Shown: in pieces, positions 44,522-53,424 of the stretch
How positions within the stretch are numbered: position 1 is the first letter of the stretch
How the letters are laid out: each line of letters opens with the position of its first letter
Assembly: GCA_947632335.1 (NCBI GenBank)
Contig: CANROX010000010.1
Span: forward strand, 1-53,853
Reading direction: 5' to 3'
From: an uncultured Clostridia bacterium
GTDB lineage: Bacteria; Bacillota; Clostridia; Oscillospirales; Acutalibacteraceae
Length of the DNA: 53,853 nt
Position numbers and translations under genes: made by a program
The notes under the pieces: generated by a model
Seen by the model: the letters and a program-made list of their open reading frames with translations, nothing else
Database searches by the model: none
What the model was told of the DNA's origin: nothing

Positions 44522-45856
44522 TCATTCCTTTCTTAATATAGCAAAGTAGAAACCGTCTGTATCGTTACTTTGAGGGAAAAGAGTACATTCATATGGATTT
44601 TCTTTAACGGTTCTTTTAATATTCTCTGGAAGAATTATATCTATCCCCCTAAAATCACTGTGTTCAGATAAAAATTTTTCTACAATTTTGTTGTTCTCCT
44701 CAGGGTTCAGGGTACAGGTGGAGTACATCAGTTTGCCCTTGCTTTTGACAAGCAAAGCTGAAGAACACAAAATATTATACTGAATTTCTTTTAAAGAATT
44801 ATCAAGAAGATTATTCTTATATCTTATTTCGGGTTTCCTGCGTATAATCCCAAGTCCCGAACAGGGCACATCACAAATAACAATGTCTGCCTTATTCCAA
44901 GACTTTTCCTCCGGTATTTTTATGGAGTCCGCAGTCTTTGTTTTAATTATATCAATACCAAGCCTTAAAGATGTTTTTCTGATAAGTTCTATTTTATGTT
45001 CATAAAGGTCAAAGGAGAAAATTCTCCCCTTGTTTTTCATAAGTATTGCGGAGGTAAAAGATTTGCCACCGGGTGCTGAACAAACATCAAAAACCGTGTT
45101 GTCCTGCTGTGGCGAAAGTGCAGTTAAGGCTATGTTGGAGGACAAGTCCTGAATATAAATCCTGCCCTCCTTAAAGGCATTTAAACTTTCAAGGGAACCT
45201 GTGTTTCTTAATGATATAACCCCATCAACCAAAGTTTTTTCAGCAATAATGTTCTGACGGGAAAGTTCTCCCATAACCTGGTCTGTATCCCCTTTAAGGG
45301 TATTAACCCTTGCATACAGAGGAGGACGCCCTGTTAAAGAAGAAAGCATATCAAGGGTGGTTTCTTCACCGTATGAATTTATCCACATCGAAATAATGTC
45401 TTCCGGAACAGAATATTTTACCGACAAATATTTATTTTTATTCTTGATGTTTTCAATATTATACTTTTCTTCTGCCCTTGTAATACTCCTTAAAATTCCA
45501 TTAATAAAACCGGAGGATTTAAAAAGCCCTAAATTTTTTGCTGTCTTTACAGTTTCGTTTACTGCGGCGCTATCAGGGATTTTATCCATAAATATGAGCT
45601 GAAAAACTCCTATCCGCAATAGCACCAAAGTTTTAGTTTCTATTTTTTTAAGTCTTACGGAAGAATACTGCCGTATAATATAATCCAAAGTGATTTTTCT
45701 CTCTAACACACCGTAGATTATTGCCGAGGCAAAAGAAGAGTCCAGTTTGTTTAAATTGTTTTCCTTTAGTGCTTTATTAACTGCAATAGAGCTGTAGCTT
45801 TCTTCAGTTTCAATTTTATAAAGCACATCAAATGCCACTCTTCTTGGGTTTGCCAT
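44522..45856 (-). CDS. rsmB: 16S rRNA (cytosine-967-C5)-methyltransferase RsmB
   Basis: The 444-residue protein combines an N-terminal NusB-like RNA-binding domain (residues 1 to about 140) with a Rossmann methyltransferase domain. The latter has the SAM-binding motif VCSAPGGKSF, DVPCSGLGIIRRKPEIRY with the product-release Cys, and the catalytic Cys in YSTCTLNPEEN. Length is typical. It starts immediately after the yugP stop. Confidence 0.96.
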   Translation of the reverse strand: MANPRRVAFDVLYKIETEESYSSIAVNKALKENNLNKLDSSFASAIIYGVLERKITLDYIIRQYSSVRLKKIETKTLVLLRIGVFQLIFMDKIPDSAAVNETVKTAKNLGLFKSSGFINGILRSITRAEEKYNIENIKNKNKYLSVKYSVPEDIISMWINSYGEETTLDMLSSLTGRPPLYARVNTLKGDTDQVMGELSRQNIIAEKTLVDGVISLRNTGSLESLNAFKEGRIYIQDLSSNIALTALSPQQDNTVFDVCSAPGGKSFTSAILMKNKGRIFSFDLYEHKIELIRKTSLRLGIDIIKTKTADSIKIPEEKSWNKADIVICDVPCSGLGIIRRKPEIRYKNNLLDNSLKEIQYNILCSSALLVKSKGKLMYSTCTLNPEENNKIVEKFLSEHSDFRGIDIILPENIKRTVKENPYECTLFPQSNDTDGFYFAILRKE

Positions 45857-46558
45857 TTATCTTCTCCTGCTGTTAGATATTAAAATCAACCTTAACAACT
45901 GCAACAGTGCGGTTGCCGCCGCTGCAACATAAGTCATAGCAGCAGCTGTAAGAACCTTTTTAGTGCCGTTATATTCTTCTGTATTAAGAAGATTTGTTTC
46001 TCTTATACATTTCAGGGCACGCCTGGAGGCGTCAAACTCTACAGGCAGGGTCACCAGTGTAAAGAGGACCGACGCAGAAAAGAGGATAATACCTAACCAC
46101 AGCACAAATGAATACTGCACAGGCAGAAATAAACCTACGATAAAAAGAATCCACCCAAAATTTGAACCAATTCTTGCCGCCGGCACAATGGCACCCCTAA
46201 TTTTGTTTGGCAAATAGTTCTGTGCGTGCTGAACTGCGTGACCCGCCTCATGGCAGGCTATACCTACTGCGGCAACAGAGGCAGTATTATACACATTCTG
46301 TGAAAGCCTGATAACATTTGTTCCAGGGTCAAAGTGGTCGGTAAGGTTTCCGCCAACCTGCTCTATCCTTACACCGTAAACGCCGTAATGGGAAAGTACA
46401 TATTCCGCCGCCTGGGCGCCTGTCATACCTCTCATATTTCTTATTTTACTGTAATGACTGAACCTTGACTGCACCATTGTCTGAAACACGAGAGAAAGTA
46501 TGAAGCATGGAAGCATAAAAACAATATATGTCCAGTCAAATCCATAATAATAAAACAT
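45857..46558 (-). CDS. yugP: YugP-family membrane zinc metallopeptidase
   Basis: The 233-residue protein has an N-terminal membrane helix (about 10-27), a zinc-protease motif HEAGH in GIACHEAGHAVQHA, and two or three further membrane segments in the C-terminal half. This fits the YugP/DUF2227-like putative neutral zinc metallopeptidases. The substrate is unknown. It sits between fmt and rsmB with 1-2 base gaps, a position not occupied in the Bacillus subtilis version of this operon. Confidence 0.9.
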   Translation of the reverse strand: MFYYYGFDWTYIVFMLPCFILSLVFQTMVQSRFSHYSKIRNMRGMTGAQAAEYVLSHYGVYGVRIEQVGGNLTDHFDPGTNVIRLSQNVYNTASVAAVGIACHEAGHAVQHAQNYLPNKIRGAIVPAARIGSNFGWILFIVGLFLPVQYSFVLWLGIILFSASVLFTLVTLPVEFDASRRALKCIRETNLLNTEEYNGTKKVLTAAAMTYVAAAATALLQLLRLILISNSRRR

Positions 46559-46560
46559 AG

Positions 46561-47478
46561 TTATTCACCTACTATAGTACCTATTTCCAGCTTATGTCCC
46601 TGCAGAAAAGCCTTTGAATCCATTTTTTTCTTGCCTTGGAGCTGTAGGGTATTAATAACTACAGCACCACTGCCGCAAGCAACTGTCAATGGATTTGTAC
46701 TAATAATTTCCCCAGCCTTTCCTGATTTATCAGAAAGTCTGGTTTCAAATATTTTCAAAGTTTTCCCGTTATAAACCGTTGATGCCACCGGCCATGGGGA
46801 AAGTCCTCTAACAAGGTTATGAACCTCAGCATTGGACTTTGTAAAATCAATAAGGCAAAGGGATTTATCCAGCATTTTTGCATAACTGCTAAGTCTGTCA
46901 TCCTGTTTTTCAGGATTTAAAGTACCCTCCTCCGCCATTTTTAGGGTTTTTAAAATTAGCTCTCCGCCTATTTTTGCAAGATTATCAAATACCTGTCCTG
47001 CCGTTTCATTAATACCAATTTCATATTCTTCTTTAAGAAGAATATCCCCGGTATCAAGACCTTTTTCCATATACATAGTTGTAACGCCTGTTACTTTGTC
47101 ACCGTTAAGCACTGCCCATTGAATTGGGGCAGCACCCCTATACTTTGGAAGTAGTGAACCGTGAACATTTATACAGCCGTACTTTGGAATATTAAGAATA
47201 TTTTCAGGCAAAATCTGACCGTATGCCACAACTACAATTACATCGGGATTCATTTCTTTAATAATGCTATAGCTATCGCCTTTACTCAATCTTTCAGGCT
47301 GATATACCGGTATTGACAGTCTTTCAGCACACACCTTTACATCAGGGGGTGTAATTACCATTTTTCTGCCAACAGGTTTATCAGGCTGTGTGAAAACAGC
47401 TAAAACATTGTGAACCTCTGCAATTTTTTCAAGGGAGGGCACAGCAAAATCAGGCGTACCCATAAATACAACGTTCAT
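46561..47478 (-). CDS. fmt: Methionyl-tRNA formyltransferase
   Basis: Fmt formylates initiator Met-tRNA. The 305-residue protein shows MGTPDFAVPSLEKI, the folate-binding and catalytic stretch INVHGSLLPKYRGAAPIQWA with the conserved Asn-His, MEKGLDTGDIL with the catalytic Asp, and a C-terminal OB fold (about 205-305). It starts inside the def stop (TAATG), coupling the two enzymes that add and remove the formyl group. Confidence 0.97.
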   Translation of the reverse strand: MNVVFMGTPDFAVPSLEKIAEVHNVLAVFTQPDKPVGRKMVITPPDVKVCAERLSIPVYQPERLSKGDSYSIIKEMNPDVIVVVAYGQILPENILNIPKYGCINVHGSLLPKYRGAAPIQWAVLNGDKVTGVTTMYMEKGLDTGDILLKEEYEIGINETAGQVFDNLAKIGGELILKTLKMAEEGTLNPEKQDDRLSSYAKMLDKSLCLIDFTKSNAEVHNLVRGLSPWPVASTVYNGKTLKIFETRLSDKSGKAGEIISTNPLTVACGSGAVVINTLQLQGKKKMDSKAFLQGHKLEIGTIVGE

Positions 47479-47942
47479 TATTCTATTTCCTCTGGTGATA
47501 ACATTCTTATAACAATATCCTTGTAAACAATGCCGTCAAGGTGGTCAATTTCGTGGCAGAGGGCTTTGGCAAGAAGTTCTTTCCCACTTATTTCAAAAAA
47601 TTTACCGTTCCTGTCCTGGGCTTTAACAGTAACAAACATTGGGCGCTTTGTAATACCGTATTCACCGGGAAAAGACAGACAACCCTCTGCTGTTTCCTGT
47701 TCTCCCTCTGTTTTTATTACTACAGGGTTGACAAGTTCAATTAAACCCTCACCAATATCAATAACACACACTCGTCTGAGGACGCCAACCTGTGGACCTG
47801 CCAGTCCTACGCCGTCAGCGTCATACATTGTTTCTGCCATATCATCAAGAAGTACCCATAGTCTTTGGTCAAACTTTATAACTTCTCTGCATTTTTTATG
47901 GAGAATATCATCTCCGTCTTTTACTATATTTCTAATTGCCAT
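47478..47942 (-). CDS. def: Peptide deformylase
   Basis: Def removes the formyl group from nascent proteins. The 154-residue metalloenzyme has all three motifs: GVGLAGPQVG, EGCLSFPG (metal Cys) and HEIDHLDG (two metal His and catalytic Glu). Length fits a type 1 deformylase. It lies 23 bases after priA and overlaps fmt by 1 base. Confidence 0.97.
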   Translation of the reverse strand: MAIRNIVKDGDDILHKKCREVIKFDQRLWVLLDDMAETMYDADGVGLAGPQVGVLRRVCVIDIGEGLIELVNPVVIKTEGEQETAEGCLSFPGEYGITKRPMFVTVKAQDRNGKFFEISGKELLAKALCHEIDHLDGIVYKDIVIRMLSPEEIE

Positions 47943-47965
47943 AATAATCTCCTAAAAATAGTATG

Positions 47966-50407
47966 TTAATTAAAGGAAGGCGGGTTCATATCTACTGTAA
48001 TAGAGATTTCCTTAAATTCCTTTTTCTTTGAAAATTCCATAAGGGTGTCCTTTACAGCTTTTCTGAACTCTGCTGAATTTCTGCATTTAAGCATTATTTT
48101 AAATCTATATTTATTGCTGATTTTATATACTGCCGCCTGACTTGGACCAACCACCCTTAAAGGCATTTCGCTATGATTTTTCTCCACTATTTCAATAAGC
48201 AAGCTCTGAAACTTTGAGGCACATTTAAGGGTAATACCCTCGTTAAGTCCCGAAAAACCAATAAGGCATATATCTGCAAAGGGCGGGTAGAGCATTGACC
48301 GCCTAAGAGCAATTTCTCCCTCATAAAATTTATCATAGTCCTGTACTGATGAAAGGGCAATAACATTACTTTCCGGCGTTGTAGTCTGTATGACAGCAAC
48401 TCCCTTTGACGAGCCTCTGCCGCTTCTTCCCACAACCTGGGTAAGAAGACTGAATGTTCTTTCGTAACTTCGATAATCACCGGAATACAGCATTTGGTCT
48501 GCGTTGAGAACACCCACCAAAGTTACATTGGGGAAATCCAGACCCTTTGCTACCATTTGTGTACCTATTAATATATCGTACTCACCACCGGCAAAAGCCG
48601 TCAGTTTCCTTTCGTAACTGCTTTTTGACATTGTGGCGTCTGCGTCCATCCTAAGGACTCTTGCCTTTGGGAACATATCCAGTAATTCCTGCTCTGCCTT
48701 TTGAGTACCTGCACCGCTAAGTCTAAGGCTGTGGCGATGACAGTCCGGGCACTCGTCATTAAAGGGTACAGAGTGACCGCAGTAATGACACATAAGCCTG
48801 TTATTTGCACTATGGTATGTCATTGAAATAGAACAGTTGGGGCAGGTCATTACCTGTTTACAACTTTGGCAAGTGACAAATGTATTAAAACCTCTCCTGT
48901 TGAGAAGTATAATTGACTGCTTTTTTTTTATTAAATTATCAGCTAAAAGTTCTTTAAGCAGCGCCGAATAGTTTGAGGTATTGCCCGATAACATTTCCTC
49001 ATTCATATCGACAACAGATACCTTTGGAAGAGAGGCGTTGCCATACCTCTTTGTAAGTTTTACCAGCTGATAAATTCCCTTTTTCGCCATATAAAAGGTT
49101 TCTATACTTGGGGTAGCTGATGACAGAAGAAGTAAGGCATTGTGACAACTACACCTGAACTTTGCTATATCCCGTGCGTGATAACGGGGAGTCTGCTGGG
49201 ATTTATAGGAGCTTTCCTGTTCTTCGTCAAGAACAATAAGACCTATATCCCTAAGGGGTGCAAAAACTGCACTTCTTGTGCCAAGTACAATTTTTGCCTC
49301 TCCTCGCTGTACTCTTTTGTATTCGTCCAGTCTTTCTCCTATTGAAAGTCCGCTGTGGAATACAGCTATATTGTCCCCAAATCTGCCTACAAAAATCTTT
49401 ATAAGTTGGGGAGTTAATGCAATTTCCGGAACCATAAGGATTGTACCCCTGCCCTGGGCAAAACATTTTTCTATAAGTTTTATAAAAACAGAGGTCTTGC
49501 CACTGCCTGTTACACCATAGAGGAGGGACGCCGACGGACTATCCTTTTTGTAGCTGTCATACAGCAAATCAAATGCCGACTGTTGTTCCTCATTGAGAAC
49601 AATTTCTTTAGGTTTATCCTGATTTTTTGAGCTATAGGGAACACGCATTACCTCATCAAGGTAATATCTTGCTATTCCCTTTTTAACCAAGGTATCCACA
49701 ACAGATGTGGTGTACCCTGTATAGTAGCAGATTTCTTTAACGGAAACTTTGTCCACCACCTGAAGAAGGTCTGCAATCCTGCTTTGTTTTGGTGTCAGCT
49801 TAACAGAGGACAAATCTACATCTTCACAAAGGGAAACCATTTTTATTGTGGCGTCCTTAATTTTTCTAAGGGCGTCATCTTCCCTTGTGATAAATCCTTT
49901 CCTGTATAGCTTATTAAGTACAGCGTCGCCATTTGAATAAACAGCAAGAATATCCTGTTTTTTAACAGGCTTTTTTCCGGAACTGATATAATCATAGACT
50001 TCTTTTTCTAAAGTTGATAATTCTTCTGTAGAATTTTCAGCTCCGGCACTCACGGAATATACAGTTGAAATTTTATAATTAATTCCGGCAGGCAGCATAA
50101 CCTTTACTGCATCATAGTAGGTGCAATAGTATCTGTCGTGAATAAAGTTTACCGTACGGAGCATTTCTTCAGTAAAAAGGCTTTCCTCATCAAGTACGCC
50201 TGCCACTTCTTTAAGGTTATCCTCATAGCCTTTGAATATGTTTAAAACCATGCCCTGCCTTAGTCTGTTTCCTCTGCCAAAGGGTACTAAAACTCTTTGA
50301 CCTACACTAATTTCCAGGTTGTGCGGTACTTTATAGCTGAATATTTTATCAAAATGATAGACGGTACCGTCTACGGCAATTCCTGCAATCAGGAATTCAT
50401 CATTCAT
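47966..50407 (-). CDS. priA: Primosomal replication helicase PriA
   Basis: PriA restarts stalled replication forks. The 813-residue protein has an N-terminal 3'-end-binding domain, Walker A GVTGSGKTSVF, the DEAH-type box VLDEEQE, a helicase motif SSATPSIET, a zinc-binding cysteine cluster in four pairs (CQSCKQV, CPNC, CHYC, CPDC), GTQMVAKGLDFPNV, and VVGRSGRG. Length is normal. Its start overlaps the rpoZ stop by 8 bases. coaBC, which precedes priA in Bacillus subtilis, is absent. Confidence 0.97.
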   Translation of the reverse strand: MNDEFLIAGIAVDGTVYHFDKIFSYKVPHNLEISVGQRVLVPFGRGNRLRQGMVLNIFKGYEDNLKEVAGVLDEESLFTEEMLRTVNFIHDRYYCTYYDAVKVMLPAGINYKISTVYSVSAGAENSTEELSTLEKEVYDYISSGKKPVKKQDILAVYSNGDAVLNKLYRKGFITREDDALRKIKDATIKMVSLCEDVDLSSVKLTPKQSRIADLLQVVDKVSVKEICYYTGYTTSVVDTLVKKGIARYYLDEVMRVPYSSKNQDKPKEIVLNEEQQSAFDLLYDSYKKDSPSASLLYGVTGSGKTSVFIKLIEKCFAQGRGTILMVPEIALTPQLIKIFVGRFGDNIAVFHSGLSIGERLDEYKRVQRGEAKIVLGTRSAVFAPLRDIGLIVLDEEQESSYKSQQTPRYHARDIAKFRCSCHNALLLLSSATPSIETFYMAKKGIYQLVKLTKRYGNASLPKVSVVDMNEEMLSGNTSNYSALLKELLADNLIKKKQSIILLNRRGFNTFVTCQSCKQVMTCPNCSISMTYHSANNRLMCHYCGHSVPFNDECPDCHRHSLRLSGAGTQKAEQELLDMFPKARVLRMDADATMSKSSYERKLTAFAGGEYDILIGTQMVAKGLDFPNVTLVGVLNADQMLYSGDYRSYERTFSLLTQVVGRSGRGSSKGVAVIQTTTPESNVIALSSVQDYDKFYEGEIALRRSMLYPPFADICLIGFSGLNEGITLKCASKFQSLLIEIVEKNHSEMPLRVVGPSQAAVYKISNKYRFKIMLKCRNSAEFRKAVKDTLMEFSKKKEFKEISITVDMNPPSFN

Positions 50408-50606
50408 TATCTTCTTCCGGTTCTAAAATATTGTACTTGTGGCTCTTAAAATCCTCTACTGCCAAAAGTACGGGTTTCTCCTCTGTAATAATGCCCTTAT
50501 CTTCAAAATCCTGTGCAATCTGTCTTGCTCGCTTTGCAACACCCATTACCAGTGCATAACGGCTTTCCTTACCCTGTAACATTTTGTCTACTGATGCTAA
50601 ACGCAT
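50400..50606 (-). CDS. rpoZ: RNA polymerase omega subunit
   Basis: Omega helps RNA polymerase assembly. The 68-residue protein has the family core SRYALVMGVAKRARQI and VLLAVEDFKSHKYNI, with normal length for Firmicutes. It lies 60 bases after gmk, the largest gap in this part of the operon; a TATAAT on the - strand there (about 50641-50646) lacks a good -35. Confidence 0.93.
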   Translation of the reverse strand: MRLASVDKMLQGKESRYALVMGVAKRARQIAQDFEDKGIITEEKPVLLAVEDFKSHKYNILEPEEDNE

Positions 50607-50666
50607 AACAATTCTCCTTTTCTGAATATATCTTTCTTATATTATACCTAAAAAAAAATAAAAAAC

Positions 50667-51239
50667 TTAGTTTCTTTTGTCCTGTTCCCTTTTTACTATG
50701 GAGATAACTTCATTTATTGCATCTTCAAGGTCGTCATTTTCCACTATGAAATCATACCTGTCCTTTAATTTCATTTCCTCTCTGGCAGTCGCCATTCTTA
50801 TTGCAATTTCCTCTTCGCTTTCAGTTCCCCTGCCGCGAAGCCTTTTTTCCAGTTCTTCCATTGAGGGGGGAACAATAAAAATACTCATGCAATCGGGTCT
50901 TAACTTCATAACCTGCAAACCACCCTTGACCTCTATTTCAAGAAATACATTAAGTCCCTGGTCCAACATTTCATCTACAGCCTTAGCAAGTGTGCCGTAC
51001 CGATGTTGGGAGTATGTATTATATTCCAAAAACTCTTTTTTTTCAATCATACTATTAAACTCATCATCAGTCATAAAGTAATACTCTTTACCGTGAGTTT
51101 CTCCCGGACGAGGGGACCTTGTGGTTGCGGATACAGAAAGACGAAATGTATCGTTCCTTTCAAGTAGCTCTCTCATTATTGTACCCTTGCCAACCCCTGA
51201 ACAACCGGAATAAACAATAAGCAATCCTTTTTTATTCAT
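50667..51239 (-). CDS. gmk: Guanylate kinase
   Basis: Gmk converts GMP to GDP. The 190-residue protein shows the P-loop [16 protein letters not shown], the GMP-binding [21 protein letters not shown] block, [11 protein letters not shown] and [16 protein letters not shown]. Its start overlaps the remA stop by 8 bases. The P-loop Cys in SGCSG replaces the more common Pro, a mild variation. Confidence 0.97.
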   Translation of the reverse strand: MNKKGLLIVYSGCSGVGKGTIMRELLERNDTFRLSVSATTRSPRPGETHGKEYYFMTDDEFNSMIEKKEFLEYNTYSQHRYGTLAKAVDEMLDQGLNVFLEIEVKGGLQVMKLRPDCMSIFIVPPSMEELEKRLRGRGTESEEEIAIRMATAREEMKLKDRYDFIVENDDLEDAINEVISIVKREQDKRN

Positions 51240-51477
51240 CTTCTTTTCCCTCCAGCCTGTTTCCTATAGTTTCGGGAGAAATTGCAGAAAGTACAACATG
51301 GTCGCTGTCTGTAACAATTACAGCCTTACACCGCCTGCCGTAGGTAGCGTCAATAAGGAAATTTTTCTGCTTACTATCCTGAATAATTCTCTTTATGGGA
51401 GCAGAATCGGGACTAACTACCGTAATAATTCTGCCTGCGCTCATTAAGTTGCCAAATCCTATATTTATAAACTTCAT
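51232..51477 (-). CDS. remA: Extracellular-matrix regulator RemA (DUF370)
   Basis: RemA is a small DNA-binding protein that activates biofilm-matrix genes in Bacillus. The 81-residue protein shows the family residues [26 protein letters not shown] and [17 protein letters not shown]. Location between yicC and gmk is the same as in Bacillus. Its target genes in this organism cannot be read from the window. Confidence 0.94.
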   Translation of the reverse strand: MKFINIGFGNLMSAGRIITVVSPDSAPIKRIIQDSKQKNFLIDATYGRRCKAVIVTDSDHVVLSAISPETIGNRLEGKEDE

Positions 51478-51486
51478 AGCTTTTCC

Positions 51487-52365
51487 TTATTCTAAGTTTT
51501 GAATTTGCTCTCTAATTTTTTCTATTTCCGCCTTAATTTCAACAACCTTGTGGGAAAGGTCGCTGTCATTTGATTTACTGCCGATAGTATTGGCCTCTCT
51601 GTTCATTTCCTGAATAATAAAATCCAGTTTTCTGCCTACTTCTCCCTCACCGTCCATAAGAAACTTTAGCTGGTCAAAGTGACTGCGAAGCCGCACTGTT
51701 TCCTCGTCAACTGCCACCTTGTCGGCAAAAATTGCAACCTCTGTAATAACCCTTTGTTCATCAAATTCAGCTGAACCTAAAAGCTCTTCAATCTTTTCCT
51801 TTAGACGGGCCTCATACTCTATAACCCTCTGGGGGGAACGCTCTTCAATTTCTGAAACAATGGATAAAATCTTTTCAGCTCTGGACATAATGTCCGCCTT
51901 CATTTTTTCTCCCTCTGTTTCCCTCATTGTAATAAAGTTGTTAAGGGCTGTATCAAGAACCTGTTTAACAGCGTTCCAAACCTCTTCCTCGTCCTCAGGT
52001 GCTTTGTGAACCTGAAAAATATCGGAATAGGCTGAAACTGTGGAAACGGAAATATCATCAGTAATTCCATATTCCTCCGAAAGCCTTTTAAGGGCGTTTA
52101 TGTATCCCTGTGCAAGACTGGGGTTAATCTTTACGATTGACTCTGTATCCTCCTTTTGTGAAAGAGACACATATATGTCTATTTTCCCCCTCTTTACGCT
52201 GTCCTTTATGTAGGATTTTAGCTTTTCTTCAAGAAAGCCGTAACCCCTGGTCGTACGGCAGTTAAATTCAAAATATCTGTGGTTTACGCTTTTAATTTCA
52301 ACCACTATATCTCTGCCGTCAACTGTTGTTTCGCCTCTGCCGAAACCTGTCATTGAACGCACCAT
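51487..52365 (-). CDS. yicC: YicC-family endoribonuclease
   Basis: YicC proteins are conserved stress-linked endoribonucleases. The 292-residue protein has the family N-terminus RSMTGFGRGE, EIKSVNHRYFEF, and the C-terminal block KLDFIIQEMNREANTIGSKSND with conserved metal-binding-type acidic residues. An AAGAGG site precedes the ATG by 9 bases. It is the first gene of the long operon ending at 38392. Confidence 0.94.
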   Translation of the reverse strand: MVRSMTGFGRGETTVDGRDIVVEIKSVNHRYFEFNCRTTRGYGFLEEKLKSYIKDSVKRGKIDIYVSLSQKEDTESIVKINPSLAQGYINALKRLSEEYGITDDISVSTVSAYSDIFQVHKAPEDEEEVWNAVKQVLDTALNNFITMRETEGEKMKADIMSRAEKILSIVSEIEERSPQRVIEYEARLKEKIEELLGSAEFDEQRVITEVAIFADKVAVDEETVRLRSHFDQLKFLMDGEGEVGRKLDFIIQEMNREANTIGSKSNDSDLSHKVVEIKAEIEKIREQIQNLE

Positions 52366-52390
52366 TGTGTAAACCTCTTGTTTATTAAAA

Positions 52391-52433
52391 ATTATCGTTA
52401 TCCTTTCAAAAAATCCCTCTATGTAACGATTAT
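52391..52433 (-). promoter_or_regulatory. Inverted repeat at the yicC transcription start
   Basis: ATTATCGTTA (52391-52400) and TAACGATTAT (52424-52433) pair at 9 of 10 positions across a 23-base loop. The distal arm lies at the predicted transcription start, so it could be an operator or a 5' leader hairpin. Confidence 0.45.
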
Positions 52434-52437
52434 TTTT

Positions 52438-52446
52438 ATTATATCA
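52438..52446 (-). promoter_or_regulatory. Extended -10 promoter of the yicC operon
   Basis: TGATATAAT on the - strand (52438-52446) gives a perfect extended -10. The -35 region (TTTTAT) is poor. It would start the long operon with a leader of about 65 bases. Confidence 0.55.
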
Positions 52447-52522
52447 AAAACAATTTAAAAATAAAATAGTTTTGTAATCATTTGTAACTTTTTCCCTGCA
52501 TTATTTCAAAACCAATTGAATG

Positions 52523-52551
52523 TTGCATTTACATAGCAAATATGATATAAT
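52523..52551 (+). promoter_or_regulatory. Sigma-A promoter of yebC
   Basis: TTGCAT (52523-52528), 17 bases ending TGA and a perfect TATAAT (52546-52551) predict a start about 30 bases before the yebC ATG. Confidence 0.78.
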
Positions 52552-52588
52552 TTTACGGTAAATTTTATTGATAGAAGGAATGATATAA

Positions 52589-53323
52589 ATGTCAGGACAT
52601 AATAAATGGAGTACAATAAAAAATAAAAAAGGCAAGAATGATGCAGCAAGGGCAAAGGTATTTACTAAAATCGGCAGAGAACTTATTGTTGCCATTCGTG
52701 ACGGCGGCTCAGCGGACCCAAATGTAAATTCCAAACTTCGTGACTGTATTGCAAAGGCTAAGGCTGCAAATGTTCCCAATGACAACATTGAAAGAATTAT
52801 AAAAAAAGCTGCCTCCTCCAACGAGGGTGATAACTATGAATCAGTTACATATGAGGGATACGGTCCCTCCGGTATCGCTGTAATTGTGGAGGCCCTTACA
52901 GATAACAGGAACAGAACTGCCGGCGAAGTCCGCCACTATTTTGATAAATTTGGCGGCAATATGGGTACTCCCGGCTGTGTTGGATTTATGTTCTCAAAGA
53001 AGGGCGTTTTGGTAATTGAAAGGGAAGAATTGGATAAAGACGAGGATACAGTAATGGAGGACGCACTGGAAGCAGGGGCAACAGACTTTGAAGCAGATGA
53101 GGACATCTTTACAATTTATACTGAGCCGGAAGATTTCAGCGGTATTCGTGATGACCTGAACTCAAAGGGTTATCAGTTTGTTTCTGCAGAAGTTGAACAG
53201 GTACCCTCAACATACACAAAGATTGAGGACGAGGAAACACAGACAAAAATGCAGAAAATGCTGGATATGTTTGAAGATAATGATGACATTCAAAATGTAT
53301 GGCATAACTGGGAGATGGATTAA
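52589..53323 (+). CDS. yebC: YebC/PmpR-family regulator
   Basis: The 244-residue cytosolic protein has the family N-terminus SGHNKWSTIKNKKGKNDAAR, followed by FTKIGRELIVAIRDGG and EGYGPSGIAVIVEALTDNRNRT. YebC proteins act as transcription factors and, in some bacteria, ease ribosome stalling at proline runs. Length is typical. A GAAGGAATG site precedes the ATG. Its promoter is divergent from yicC, and a strong terminator follows. Confidence 0.95.
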   Translation: MSGHNKWSTIKNKKGKNDAARAKVFTKIGRELIVAIRDGGSADPNVNSKLRDCIAKAKAANVPNDNIERIIKKAASSNEGDNYESVTYEGYGPSGIAVIVEALTDNRNRTAGEVRHYFDKFGGNMGTPGCVGFMFSKKGVLVIEREELDKDEDTVMEDALEAGATDFEADEDIFTIYTEPEDFSGIRDDLNSKGYQFVSAEVEQVPSTYTKIEDEETQTKMQKMLDMFEDNDDIQNVWHNWEMD

Positions 53324-53350
53324 TTAAAATCTGTAACTGAATAAAATTAT

Positions 53351-53378
53351 CCCGATTCATCAGAATCGGGATTTTTTT
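53351..53378 (+). terminator. Terminator of yebC
   Basis: A perfect 8-bp stem CCCGATTC/GAATCGGG (53351-53358 with 53363-53370) with a 4-base loop is followed by A and seven T residues. Confidence 0.9.
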
Positions 53379-53382
53379 ATAT

Positions 53383-53410
53383 AAAAACAAGGGCTGAAAA
53401 TCAGCCCTTG
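53383..53410 (-). terminator. Terminator of the lipocalin-like gene
   Basis: A perfect 10-bp stem (53388-53397 with 53401-53410) with a 3-base loop is followed by TTTTT on the - strand, 15 bases after the stop codon. Confidence 0.88.
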
Positions 53411-53424
53411 TAATGCTTTATAAT

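Noticed and set aside
50607-50666. Internal promoter between gmk and rpoZ
   Set aside because: A TATAAT is present but the -35 region is a T-run without a match; the genes are otherwise tightly arranged.
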